This document shows, in pieces, positions 1 through 8,192 of a DNA stretch of 38,420 bases. Position numbers and translations under genes: made by a program. The notes under the pieces are model-generated. The model worked only from the letters and a program-made list of their open reading frames with translations. It was not told the origin of the DNA and ran no database searches. The DNA is taken from contig CAJBLC010000007.1 in the NCBI GenBank assembly GCA_903953805.1, positions 1-38,420 on the forward strand. The letters run 5' to 3'. Source of the stretch: an uncultured Actinomycetes bacterium (GTDB taxonomy: Bacteria; Actinomycetota; Actinomycetes; Nanopelagicales; Nanopelagicaceae). How positions within the stretch are numbered: the first letter of the stretch is position 1; each line of letters begins with the position of its first letter.

Positions 1-704
1 CGGATAATTGTCTCGGTGCTCTCGGGTTCAGTGAAGCAGGCTGAGTTCTTGATTGTTTCAGCCATCTCGGAAAGCTGAGTCGTTGTCGCGACATATGCCA
101 GAAGAACTCCGCCCGGCTCTAGAACTTCTTGTGCCATATCGACGCACTCCCACGGTGCCAACATATCGAGAACAATTCGATCGTACTTCTCTTGACGATT
201 GACCTCATCTTGAAGTGATCCGACCGTAAGGGACCAATTGGCAGGCTTGCCCCGGAAGTAATCTGTGACATTCTTTGTTGCAATATCGGCGAACTCAACG
301 CGTCGTTCAAAGGAATCAACTTTTCCATCGTTACCTACTGCGCGAAGCAGGGTGATAGTAAGTGCACCAGAGCCGACTCCTGCTTCAAGAACTCTTGACC
401 CGGGTGCGATATCAGCAACACCAACAATCATTGCGGCATCTTTTGGGTAGACAATCGTCGCGCCACGTGGCATTGATAGAACATAATCAGAGAGCAGTGG
501 GCGAAATGCGAGAAACTTCAGTCCCGCAGTCGTCTCTACAACGCTTCCTTCTGGGAGACCAACAATCTGGTCGTGAATTAACCAGCCACGGTGAGTGTGC
601 CACTCGCCCGCCTCTTTGAGGGTGATGGTGTGCAATTTACCCTTGGCATCCGTGAGTTGAACACGATCTCCATAGTGAAAGAGGGCTTTCTCGCTCGCGC
701 TCAT
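1..704 (-). CDS. trmI: tRNA (adenine-58-N1)-methyltransferase TrmI, C-terminus cut by window edge
   Basis: This gene is absent from the ORF track because it runs off the left edge; I translated it by hand. It methylates N1 of A58 in the T-loop of tRNAs using SAM. The N-terminal small domain reads MSASEKALFHYGDRV. The Rossmann motif I is LEAGVGSGALT at about residues 106-116, preceded by the family's YPKDA near residue 86, and the catalytic-pocket segment LDMLAPWE is near residue 179. About 234 residues are visible out of a usual 270-290. Its ATG overlaps the TGA of the upstream HAD gene (ATGA), so the two are probably translationally coupled. In many actinobacteria the proteasome genes arc-dop-pup follow trmI, but that region is outside the window. 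Confidence 0.93.
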   Translation of the reverse strand, partial: MSASEKALFHYGDRVQLTDAKGKLHTITLKEAGEWHTHRGWLIHDQIVGLPEGSVVETTAGLKFLAFRPLLSDYVLSMPRGATIVYPKDAAMIVGVADIAPGSRVLEAGVGSGALTITLLRAVGNDGKVDSFERRVEFADIATKNVTDYFRGKPANWSLTVGSLQDEVNRQEKYDRIVLDMLAPWECVDMAQEVLEPGGVLLAYVATTTQLSEMAETIKNSACFTEPESTETII

Positions 705-1375
705 GCATCCATCCGTTCAGTAAAGAGCGAAGAGATCTCCGCAAGGCTCAAGTCTACTAAAGAGTCCACCACTCGAGTCCGAGGGCCTGCTTCGACCTCA
801 ACAATGTGCGGAATAGCTAAGACCCAAGCACCGGAGGCTCGAGCGGAGGAAATTCCGGTGAGCGAATCCTCAAGGATCAATGATTTCGAGATATCAACGT
901 TAAGTTGTGTCGCTGCAGTGAGGTAAGACTCTGGATCCGGTTTGCTATTGCGGACATCATTTGAAGAGATACTCACGGAGAAAACATCCGATCCAATATT
1001 GGAGAGAGTTGCATCGACAAGAACTCGTGGACTTGCCGAGACTAAGCCCATTGGAACTCCAAGCGACTTGATCTCATTCAGTAACTCTCGAGCTCCTGGC
1101 ATGAAATTAAGTGAGTGTGAGAATTTTGAAGAAACGAGAGATACAAGTTCTTCAACGAAGAACTCCGGATCTTCAGCTTGGGCCAGTTCATGCATGTATC
1201 GCCCAACTCGTGGGAGTGGTCCCCCAAGACAATGACGTTGATCATCCGATGTCCAGGCGTATCCATAACGGGCCATGAGCTCTGTCTCAGATTCAAGCCA
1301 ATATGGTTCGGTGTCGACCAGGGTTCCATCCATATCGAAGAAGACTGCTTGAAAATTTTGTAAAGAGGTATCCAT
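701..1375 (-). CDS. HAD-superfamily hydrolase (beta-phosphoglucomutase/phosphatase-like)
   Basis: This is a 224-residue HAD hydrolase of subfamily IA type. Motif I is DMDGT with the nucleophile and acid Asp14/Asp16, motif II is Ser113 in VSASPR, the motif III lysine is Lys145 in SKPDPES, and motif IV is the EDS at 169-171. The helical cap domain lies between motifs I and II (roughly residues 20-90). The family removes phosphate from small metabolites or isomerises sugar phosphates; the substrate cannot be read from sequence. It starts one base inside the metH stop (TGATG junction) and its stop overlaps the trmI start, so metH-HAD-trmI looks like one transcription unit. Confidence 0.88.
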   Translation of the reverse strand: MDTSLQNFQAVFFDMDGTLVDTEPYWLESETELMARYGYAWTSDDQRHCLGGPLPRVGRYMHELAQAEDPEFFVEELVSLVSSKFSHSLNFMPGARELLNEIKSLGVPMGLVSASPRVLVDATLSNIGSDVFSVSISSNDVRNSKPDPESYLTAATQLNVDISKSLILEDSLTGISSARASGAWVLAIPHIVEVEAGPRTRVVDSLVDLSLAEISSLFTERMDA

Positions 1376-4300
1376 CAGTTTGCGTTGAAATATTTCGCCT
1401 CGGGATGATGAACGATAATGGCAGATGTAGATTGTTCAGGATGGAGTTGGAACTCATCCGAGAGTTCGACACCGATCCGTTCCGGATTGAGCAATTCACA
1501 GAGTTGAACTTGTTGTTCAAGATCTGGACAGGCCGGATAACCAAATGAATAACGGGAGCCTCGATACCCTTGATCGAGAATCTCAGGCAGATCCTTCGAA
1601 TCTTCGGAAGAGAAGCCAATCTCATCACGAATACGGGCGTGCCAATGTTCAGCAAGTGCCTCTGTTAATTGAACAGAGAGTCCGTGGAGTTCTAGGTATT
1701 CTCGATAATTGTTTGCCTCAAAGAGCTTCGCAGTTGCTTCGCTCACAGACTGCCCCATGGTGACAACGTGGAAAGAGACAACATCAATCTCCCCACTCTC
1801 CTTGCTTCTAAAGAAATCACTGAGACAGAGGCGGCGATCTCGACTCTGGCGAGGGAAGGAAAATCTCACTCGCTCTTTACCTTGGTCTGGACCTTCGTGG
1901 TGCAAGATGACGAGGTCATTGCCTTCGCTATAACAAGAGAAATATCCATAAACGACTGCGGCATTGAGCCAACCCTGGGATTGAACTTCGTTGAGCAATG
2001 CACGAAGTCGAGGCCTACCCTCATCCTCAACCATCCGCTCATATTCACCGCGGTTGCCCTTTAGCCCCCATTGGCCGACGAAGAGTGCGCGCTCATCGAG
2101 CATGCCGAGATACTCCTGAAGAGCTATACCTTTAACGATTCGCGAACCGAAGAATGGCGCCTTCGGAACGGGATTATTCGATGCCACATCAGAGCGAGTA
2201 GTATCGAGGTTCGGTTCCCGATTGAGTCGAGTGTTGGGAGTACGGCGCTCGCGAAGTGGCGGAAGGGAGACCGAGCTATCCCCGCGCTTCATTGCGATCA
2301 TCGCATCCATGAGACGCAGGCCTTCGAAGGCATCCTTCGCATATCGAACCGTCCCTGGGAAGGCATTTGCGAGATCATCTTCGACAAAACTACGAGTGAG
2401 GGCGGCGCCTCCAAGAATCACTGGCCACTTTTGATCCAGACCTCTGCTCGTCAGCTCTTCAAGATTCTCTTTCATGATCACTGTTGACTTCACGAGTAGG
2501 CCGGACATGCCAATGACATCTACGTTGTTCTGCTCAGCGGCATCGATAATTTGATTCACGGTCTGCTTAATTCCGATATTGACCGTCGTATAACCATTGT
2601 TACTTAAAATTATATCTACGAGATTCTTACCTATATCGTGGACGTCACCCTTTACGGTTGCAAGGAGAATTGAACCCCGGCCTTCGTCATCGGTCTTCTC
2701 CATATGAGGCTCAAGGATCGCGACCGCTGATTTCATGACTTCGGCGCTTTGTAGCACGAATGGAAGTTGCATCTCCCCTTTACCAAAGAGTTCGCCGACG
2801 ACCTTCATACCCGAGAGAAGATGATCATTGATGATTGCTAACGGCTTAATGCCTGTCTCCATCGCTTCGAAGAGATCAGCCTCGAGACCAACCTTCTCTC
2901 CGTCGATGATTCGTCGTTCCAATCGTTCGGCAAGAGGCAAGGCGGCAAGTTCTGCAGCTCTACTCAACTTACTTGAGCGCACTTCTACACCATCAAACAA
3001 TTCCAAGAATTTGGAGAGGGGATCGTATGAAAGATTTCCGTCGGTGTCATAGGCACGGCGATCGTAGATGAGATCAAGAGCCACTGACTTAACTTCTTCT
3101 TCGATTCTCGCCATCGGTGTGATCTTTGATGGATGGACGATCGCGGAATCTAATCCAGCCCGCACTGCTTCGGCGAGGAAGACTGAGTTGAGGACGATGC
3201 GGGCGGCCGGATTCAATCCAAATGAGACATTAGAAACACCAAGTGTTGTCTGAACGGATGGGTAAAGCTTCTTTAGTTCGGCGATCGCATTCAACGTCTC
3301 AATACCATCGCGACGAGTCTCTTCCTGGCCAGTGGCAATTGGGAATGTAAGACAGTCAATCAAAATATCCTCAACTGCCATTCCCCAGTTCTTCGTGAGA
3401 TCTTCAATGAGGCGCGTCGCAACTCGTACCTTCCACTCTGCAGTTCGTGCCTGGCCTTCCTCATCAATTGTGAGTGCCACGACCGCCGCACCATGTTCTC
3501 TCACAAGAGGCATTATTCGAGCGAAACGACTCGTTGGCCCATCACCATCTTCATAGTTAACAGAATTGATCAGGCTGCGTCCGCCTAAATGTTCTAATCC
3601 AGCCTTGAGAACCGCTGGTTCAGTTGAATCAAGCATGATTGGAAGAGTTGATGTTGTCGCCAAACGAGAGGCTAGCTCGGTCATATCTTTTACGCCATCG
3701 CGACCTACATAGTCAACGGAGAGATCCAGCATGTGCGCACCATCGCGAATCTGGTCACGAGCTATCTCAAGGCAGGTCTGCCAATCCTCAGAGATCAGAG
3801 CATCGCGGAAAGCTCGAGAACCGTTTGCATTCGTCTTCTCACCGATTGCTAAATACGCATTATCTTGTCGAAAGGCGACGAACTGATAGAGCGAGGAAGC
3901 ACCAATCTCTCGTTGCGGCGCTCTCGCTGGGGTTGAACGGGCTCCGACACGATCTACGACCGCTTTCAGATGATCTGGCGTAGTTCCACAACAGCCGCCG
4001 ATCAGCGAGATTCCAAACTCGTTCACAAAATTTGAAAGGTATTCCGCAAGTTCGCTTGGAGATAATGGGTAGATCGCTCCCGTCGCACCAAGGATTGGTA
4101 GGCCAGCATTTGGCATGACCGAAATCTTTGCAGTGGAGTTCTTACTGAGAACACGCAAATGTTCTGACATCTCCGCCGGCCCCGTCGCGCAATTGAGACC
4201 GATTAAATCAATGCCCAATGGTTCGAGTGCATTAAGCGCTGCCCCGATCTCAGAACCTAGGAGCATTGTTCCTGTCGTTTCGACCGTAACCTGAGCGATA

Positions 4301-4866
4301 AGAACGATATCTCGCCCGGATTTATCAATGGCGCGTCGTGCACCATTTACTGCCGCCTTCGCTTGGAGCAGATCTTGAGTGGTCTCGATTAAGAGTGCAT
4401 CAACTCCGCCATCGATGAGCCCCTGCGATGCGACTTCATAACTCTCTCGGAGCTTCTCATATTCAACATGCAGCAATGTAGGAAGTTTGGTGCCTGGACC
4501 TAATGAACCTAGGACCCATCGTGGCTTGTCGGGAGTTGAGAATCGATCGGCGCAGTCGCGTGCGATCTTGGCTCCTGCGATTGCCAATTCATAAATGCGA
4601 TCTTCAATTCCATACTCGGCGAGATTCGCCCAGTTTGCTCCAAAGGTATTTGTCTCGATGGCATCCACACCAACCGCCAAGTAAGCATCATGTACCTTGG
4701 AGACGATATCTGGACGTGAGACATTAAGAATCTCATTGCAACCTTCGTGGCTTTGGAAATCATCGAGAGTGGGATTCTCGGCCTGGAGCATCGTTCCCAT
4801 GGCGCCATCGGCGATCACAGTCCTCTGAGCAAGGGCAGTGCGCAGTGTCGAAGATTGGTTATTCAT
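1375..4866 (-). CDS. metH: cobalamin-dependent methionine synthase
   Basis: MetH transfers a methyl group from 5-methyltetrahydrofolate to homocysteine through B12, making methionine in the cytoplasm. All four modules are present in about 1163 residues. The homocysteine-binding barrel has zinc-ligand segments GLNCATGP and GGCCGT near residue 300. The pterin-binding barrel begins around GEKTNANGS and includes LGVSNVSFG. The cap and cobalamin domains carry the DVHDIGKN motif (the His ligand to cobalt). The C-terminal SAM-reactivation domain contains GYRGSRYSFGYPACPD. The ORF track starts at a TTG at 4875; I prefer the ATG at 4866, three codons in, which lies 8 nt after a TAACCT hexamer. I see no cobalamin riboswitch in the 32-bp gap after mshC. 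Confidence 0.97.
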   Translation of the reverse strand: MNNQSSTLRTALAQRTVIADGAMGTMLQAENPTLDDFQSHEGCNEILNVSRPDIVSKVHDAYLAVGVDAIETNTFGANWANLAEYGIEDRIYELAIAGAKIARDCADRFSTPDKPRWVLGSLGPGTKLPTLLHVEYEKLRESYEVASQGLIDGGVDALLIETTQDLLQAKAAVNGARRAIDKSGRDIVLIAQVTVETTGTMLLGSEIGAALNALEPLGIDLIGLNCATGPAEMSEHLRVLSKNSTAKISVMPNAGLPILGATGAIYPLSPSELAEYLSNFVNEFGISLIGGCCGTTPDHLKAVVDRVGARSTPARAPQREIGASSLYQFVAFRQDNAYLAIGEKTNANGSRAFRDALISEDWQTCLEIARDQIRDGAHMLDLSVDYVGRDGVKDMTELASRLATTSTLPIMLDSTEPAVLKAGLEHLGGRSLINSVNYEDGDGPTSRFARIMPLVREHGAAVVALTIDEEGQARTAEWKVRVATRLIEDLTKNWGMAVEDILIDCLTFPIATGQEETRRDGIETLNAIAELKKLYPSVQTTLGVSNVSFGLNPAARIVLNSVFLAEAVRAGLDSAIVHPSKITPMARIEEEVKSVALDLIYDRRAYDTDGNLSYDPLSKFLELFDGVEVRSSKLSRAAELAALPLAERLERRIIDGEKVGLEADLFEAMETGIKPLAIINDHLLSGMKVVGELFGKGEMQLPFVLQSAEVMKSAVAILEPHMEKTDDEGRGSILLATVKGDVHDIGKNLVDIILSNNGYTTVNIGIKQTVNQIIDAAEQNNVDVIGMSGLLVKSTVIMKENLEELTSRGLDQKWPVILGGAALTRSFVEDDLANAFPGTVRYAKDAFEGLRLMDAMIAMKRGDSSVSLPPLRERRTPNTRLNREPNLDTTRSDVASNNPVPKAPFFGSRIVKGIALQEYLGMLDERALFVGQWGLKGNRGEYERMVEDEGRPRLRALLNEVQSQGWLNAAVVYGYFSCYSEGNDLVILHHEGPDQGKERVRFSFPRQSRDRRLCLSDFFRSKESGEIDVVSFHVVTMGQSVSEATAKLFEANNYREYLELHGLSVQLTEALAEHWHARIRDEIGFSSEDSKDLPEILDQGYRGSRYSFGYPACPDLEQQVQLCELLNPERIGVELSDEFQLHPEQSTSAIIVHHPEAKYFNAN

Positions 4867-4874
4867 ATGAGGCA

Positions 4875-4880
4875 AGGTTA
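4875..4880 (-). promoter_or_regulatory. candidate -10 box (TAACCT) for metH
   Basis: TAACCT fits the actinobacterial TAnnnT -10 pattern and ends 8 nt before the metH ATG. No convincing -35 and no good Shine-Dalgarno are seen, so a nearly leaderless transcript is possible. The site lies in the short gap after mshC, and transcription from mshC upstream is also plausible. Confidence 0.3.
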
Positions 4881-4898
4881 TAGGAGTCAGGCCTCAAA

Positions 4899-6140
4899 CT
4901 ATAAAGCGAGACCAAGCAAGGCATCGATGAGTCGAGATAGCTCGCCTGCTCCCCCTGCAACGAGCGAGTTGCCATCGAGAGTCTCTTGGGCCCATGTCTC
5001 CAGCGCTTTGAGAGCCGCAGGAGTATCGAGATTATTGGCAACAGCATTAACTATGGCTTGAGATGTTGATTGAACTGCAACAACCTCTTCCCGAGCTAAA
5101 GCGGTACGGATCTTCGTTACGGCTTCCGTTGCGCGACTCAACTTATCGGCTGACCACATACGATCCGATTGGTAGTGATCTCTAAGCAGGGCATACCTAA
5201 TCAGAACCGGATCGACTCCATCACTTAAGAGAGTTGAGACAAAGACCAAATTCCCTTTGCTCTTGCTCATCTTTTCACCGTCAAGACCAACCATGCCGCT
5301 ATGAACATAATCTTTAGCAAAGGGGCGACCTAACAGGGCGGCGCCCTGAGCGGCACTCATGAAGTGATGTGGAAAGACTAGATCTGAACCTCCGCCTTGC
5401 AGATCGATAGATGGTCCAGTCCCTGTTGATTCAAGATAGTGCTCACCGAGCAGATATCGAAGAGCAATCACACAGCATTCAATATGCCAACCTGGTCGAC
5501 CAAAACCGTGGGAACTCTCCCATCCCGGTTCACCGTCGCGATGAGATAGCCAGAGAATGGGATCGAGTGGATGCTTCTTCCCTACACGCCCAGGGTCTCC
5601 GCCCTTCTCAGAAAATGCTGTGATTGCATCAGGCAGTGGGAGTGGTAGGTCAGAGAGAAAGGTGGTGATGTCGAAGTAGAGATCGCCATCTAATTGATAA
5701 ACAAATCCATTCCTATCCATGACCGTAATCGCATCATCAATCAGATCCATCACTGATGTAGCTGGAACAAAATCTTGAGGCGGTAAGACGTGGAGTGCAG
5801 TCATATCCGATCGGTAGAGATCAATCTGGTCAGAGGCCAAAGTTCGCCAATCAACGCTATCTCTGGTCGCTCGCTCCAAAAGTGGCTCATCAATGTCCGT
5901 AATATTTTCAACAAACGAAACGCTCGCACCTTGGATTTTCCGGTAACGATGAATCAAATCGAAGGCTAGATAAGTAGCCGCATGCCCTAGATGGGTAGCG
6001 TCATAGGGGGTGATCCCACATACATACATCGAGAAATCACTCTTCTTCTCCAGGCTTTGAACGCCAGAAGTCGTCTTCAGTGTCAGAGACGGGAGGTCGC
6101 TCTCAATCGGAGGAATATAAAAACTCGGCCACGAATTCAT
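4899..6140 (-). CDS. mshC: cysteine:1D-myo-inosityl 2-amino-2-deoxy-alpha-D-glucopyranoside ligase (mycothiol synthesis)
   Basis: MshC joins cysteine to glucosaminyl-inositol using ATP, forming the precursor of mycothiol, the main low-molecular-weight thiol of actinobacteria. The 413-residue protein resembles class I cysteinyl-tRNA synthetase. The zinc-ligand and HIGH-like segment CGITPYDATHLGHA starts at Cys41 and the KMSKSKGN loop lies near residue 290. It lacks the long C-terminal tRNA anticodon domain of CysS, and a MshC-type MNSWPS...YIPP N-terminus is present, so MshC is preferred over CysS. It sits in the known phosphatase-DUF3090-SCO1664-mshC cluster. Other mycothiol genes (mshA, B, D) are not in this window. 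Confidence 0.95.
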   Translation of the reverse strand: MNSWPSFYIPPIESDLPSLTLKTTSGVQSLEKKSDFSMYVCGITPYDATHLGHAATYLAFDLIHRYRKIQGASVSFVENITDIDEPLLERATRDSVDWRTLASDQIDLYRSDMTALHVLPPQDFVPATSVMDLIDDAITVMDRNGFVYQLDGDLYFDITTFLSDLPLPLPDAITAFSEKGGDPGRVGKKHPLDPILWLSHRDGEPGWESSHGFGRPGWHIECCVIALRYLLGEHYLESTGTGPSIDLQGGGSDLVFPHHFMSAAQGAALLGRPFAKDYVHSGMVGLDGEKMSKSKGNLVFVSTLLSDGVDPVLIRYALLRDHYQSDRMWSADKLSRATEAVTKIRTALAREEVVAVQSTSQAIVNAVANNLDTPAALKALETWAQETLDGNSLVAGGAGELSRLIDALLGLAL

Positions 6141-6148
6141 AGAGGTCG

Positions 6149-6154
6149 AGTCTA
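6149..6154 (-). promoter_or_regulatory. candidate -10 box (TAGACT) for mshC
   Basis: TAGACT (TAnnnT) ends 8 nt before the mshC ATG in the 46-bp gap after the SCO1664-family gene. No Shine-Dalgarno is obvious. It could give mshC (and metH) a promoter independent of the upstream cassette. This is pattern recognition only. Confidence 0.3.
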
Positions 6155-6186
6155 TACGGGTAAACGGCGTTGAGCCCGAGCAACTC

Positions 6187-6876
6187 CTAGAAGGGTGGCC
6201 AAGGAACCGCGGGCCAATCTTCTGAAGGCATTGGAAATAGTCCAGTACTTAATAGCCGCTCGGCCCTCATCAAAAAGGCAGCGAACTCCTCTTCCGAGAT
6301 CAATCCGATATATCTCTCTGGATCGAGGGTCTCTCCCAGCGTTCTCAGCGACTTCTCTTCCTGAGGGGTGATCGGCTCATTGGCGAATTGCCAGAGCACT
6401 GTCCTCAATTTATCTTCGGTATGAAAAGTTAGTCCATGGTCGCAACCGAGAATACGCCCATCTTCTAATGGAAGAAGATGGCCAAATTTACGATCAGTAT
6501 TATTTAACAGAATATCCAAAAAAGCGATATCTCTTATCTCTGGCGATGTTGATGATGCAAGAGTTGAGAGATCAATTGATTCATCAATCTCAATCCATCG
6601 TTGGACTGAGCCAATCCCGAATGGCCCCTCTCGTAGGACAGTCTCCGGAATAACGGATAGCCCTAAATCTTCTGAGAGTTGGAATGCCGCTACCTCTCGA
6701 CCGGCGAGATTACCTTCGGGGAAATCCCACAATGGTCTCTCTCCAGCGCCTGGTTTATAGATGACCTTGAAAGGTTGATCATCGCCGGTGGTCAATTCGC
6801 AGAGCAGCGTGGCATTGGATGCATCAACGAGTCGCCCAATAATCGAGAGTTCTCCGTTTATGAGTGAAGGGATCAA
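6187..6876 (-). CDS. SCO1664-family protein (PI3/PI4-kinase-like fold)
   Basis: This is a 229-residue member of the conserved actinobacterial SCO1664 family, often annotated as PI3K/PI4K-like. Visible features fit a kinase-like fold: a lysine in VIYKPGAGERPLWDFP, a loop reading LLNNTDRKFGHLL, and a metal-binding-like GCDHGLTF. No substrate is established. The ORF track starts at an ATG at 6936, but that adds 20 residues that overlap the DUF3090 gene and look unlike the family N-terminus. I prefer the TTG at 6876, which overlaps the DUF3090 TGA as TTGA, just before the conserved GELSIIGRL. The cassette context suggests co-expression with mshC. Confidence 0.85.
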   Translation of the reverse strand: MIPSLINGELSIIGRLVDASNATLLCELTTGDDQPFKVIYKPGAGERPLWDFPEGNLAGREVAAFQLSEDLGLSVIPETVLREGPFGIGSVQRWIEIDESIDLSTLASSTSPEIRDIAFLDILLNNTDRKFGHLLPLEDGRILGCDHGLTFHTEDKLRTVLWQFANEPITPQEEKSLRTLGETLDPERYIGLISEEEFAAFLMRAERLLSTGLFPMPSEDWPAVPWPPF

Positions 6877-7436
6877 CGACGGTAACCATTTGCTCTTGGG
6901 CAGAGATGGCCATCCATATTGATGGGCAGACCACAAAATGGGCAGACCTGTCTTCCTGCTGAGACCACAGCCTCGCTACGTTCTACAAAGGATTTTGCTT
7001 GATAGATGCGCAATGAGACGATGATGAGGTCTGGAGCATCCTCAATCTGGGCGGCCTCATCATCATCGAGTAAGTCGACTATCTCTTCATTCCCAATTGC
7101 TTGGATTTGAATCCCAATTCGTTGACTATCTTCATCCCAACTAATTCCGATGATTCCAACACGAAAATCTTCATCAATGGGAAATTCCAGTGGTTCGTTA
7201 TCGCGCTTAAACGGGACCGAAAGTTCATCAATGCTTGCCGAGCCAGATGCCTTCACTTCTCGGATCAAAGTCTTTAAGCGTTCAGCAAGCGCTTGGACTT
7301 GATTCTTCTCAACAACCACCGATGAGAGTCCAGAGGCGCTTCGTGCTTGGAGAAAGAAAGTTCGTTCCCCGGGAACGCCAACTGTTCCGGTTGTAAATCG
7401 ATCTACTGGGTCGTGAATAACGGTAATCCGACTCAT
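6873..7436 (-). CDS. DUF3090 family protein with C-terminal Cys-rich motif
   Basis: This 187-residue protein of unknown function is nearly restricted to actinobacteria. It starts MSRITVIHDPVDRFTTGTVGVPGERTF-like, the recognisable DUF3090 opening, and ends with CPFCGLPINMDGHLCPR, whose CxxC...HxC spacing looks like a small zinc-binding knuckle. Its ATG overlaps the stop of the upstream phosphatase gene by 4 bp and its stop overlaps the probable TTG of the SCO1664 gene, so the three are tightly coupled. In Mycobacterium and Streptomyces the same trio lies next to mshC. A functional link to mycothiol is inference from neighbourhood only. Confidence 0.9.
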   Translation of the reverse strand: MSRITVIHDPVDRFTTGTVGVPGERTFFLQARSASGLSSVVVEKNQVQALAERLKTLIREVKASGSASIDELSVPFKRDNEPLEFPIDEDFRVGIIGISWDEDSQRIGIQIQAIGNEEIVDLLDDDEAAQIEDAPDLIIVSLRIYQAKSFVERSEAVVSAGRQVCPFCGLPINMDGHLCPRANGYRR

Positions 7437-8143
7437 CTCTTGCGGTTTCCCTTAGTTGAAGTATTCGAGATAGCTCCGGCTCCCCCACCCAATGTGGAGT
7501 CAATGTGGGCTGCGAGTGAGCTGTTGAGATGAGATGTCGAATTCACAAAATTCACGACAGGTGATCCATCGTTAATAGAGATCTTAGTTATTGAAGCCGG
7601 CTCGATCGCAATACGTTGGAATTGATCGAGATGAAGTCCCAAATATCCCGCAACAATAGATTTAATAACATCGCCATGAGAGACAAAGATCGTGGTCTTT
7701 CCTGGGAGCGCCAGATCTGCGATGGATTCTGAACTTCTGGATGCCATCTCCAAGAAACTTTCGCCATCAGGGAATCTGACAGTAGAAGGTCGGCGTTGGA
7801 TCTCTCGCCAGAGTGGTCGTTTAGAGAGGCTACCGATTTTTTTGCCACTCCAACTTCCGTAATCCATCTCAATAATTCCGGAATCACGAATAAGTTCAAT
7901 CCCCTTATGCGAAGCAAGGAATGGCGCAATTGTTTGGCGGGCTCGTAACAACGGGCTCGTAACAACGCGATTGACCGCAAACCCATCTTGCTTGAGTGAA
8001 TCAAGGTATGTGGCGAGAAGTTGGGCTTCTCTAACTCCCCGTTCAGATAATCCAACTGTCTTGTCGCGACCAGCCAATATTGCTTTGAGATTGGCAGTGG
8101 AATGCGCATGTCGAATCAGGAGTATCTGGGTAGGACGCGTCAT
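7433..8143 (-). CDS. histidine phosphatase family protein (MSMEG_4193 type)
   Basis: This is a 236-residue histidine-phosphatase (phosphoglycerate-mutase-like) enzyme. The phospho-accepting histidine lies in LLIRHAHS near residue 12. The second catalytic histidine is in IFVSHGDVIKSI, and the acid segment EMDYGSWSGKK is present. RHAHS replaces the common RHGxT, as in the MSMEG_4193 subfamily. The natural substrate is unknown; members act on phosphorylated small molecules. It is the first gene of the cassette phosphatase-DUF3090-SCO1664-mshC. The start is the ATG at 8143, 6 nt downstream of a TAGCCT hexamer, with no ribosome binding site, suggesting a leaderless mRNA. Confidence 0.9.
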   Translation of the reverse strand: MTRPTQILLIRHAHSTANLKAILAGRDKTVGLSERGVREAQLLATYLDSLKQDGFAVNRVVTSPLLRARQTIAPFLASHKGIELIRDSGIIEMDYGSWSGKKIGSLSKRPLWREIQRRPSTVRFPDGESFLEMASRSSESIADLALPGKTTIFVSHGDVIKSIVAGYLGLHLDQFQRIAIEPASITKISINDGSPVVNFVNSTSHLNSSLAAHIDSTLGGGAGAISNTSTKGNRKR

Positions 8144-8149
8144 ATCTCT

Positions 8150-8155
8150 AGGCTA
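8150..8155 (-). promoter_or_regulatory. candidate leaderless -10 box (TAGCCT) for the phosphatase cassette
   Basis: TAGCCT ends 6 nt before the phosphatase ATG, the spacing expected if transcription begins at the start codon. A second TAGCCT faces the other way 25 bp away for the aldo/keto reductase. The whole divergent gap is only 49 bp, and no Shine-Dalgarno is seen for either gene. Confidence 0.5.
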
Positions 8156-8179
8156 CCGAGAAAACTGGGGTTGCGTTGG

Positions 8180-8185
8180 TAGCCT
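8180..8185 (+). promoter_or_regulatory. candidate leaderless -10 box (TAGCCT) for the aldo/keto reductase
   Basis: TAGCCT ends 7 nt before the ATG at 8193 and no ribosome binding site is present. It is the same hexamer at almost the same spacing as the ones before the divergent phosphatase and before bldD. Confidence 0.5.
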
Positions 8186-8192
8186 TCCAGCC

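Noticed and set aside
3639-3983. 114-residue plus-strand ORF inside metH
   Set aside because: It is antisense to a well-conserved metH region, has low-complexity Arg/Ser/His-rich composition and no recognisable motif; a shadow frame.
4867-4898. Cobalamin or SAM riboswitch ahead of metH
   Set aside because: The gap is only 32 bp, far too short for a known cobalamin or SAM riboswitch, and no conserved core is present.
7971-8192. N-terminal extension of the aldo/keto reductase in the ORF track
   Set aside because: It is antisense to the phosphatase gene and unlike the family; the ATG at 8193 gives the canonical N-terminus.
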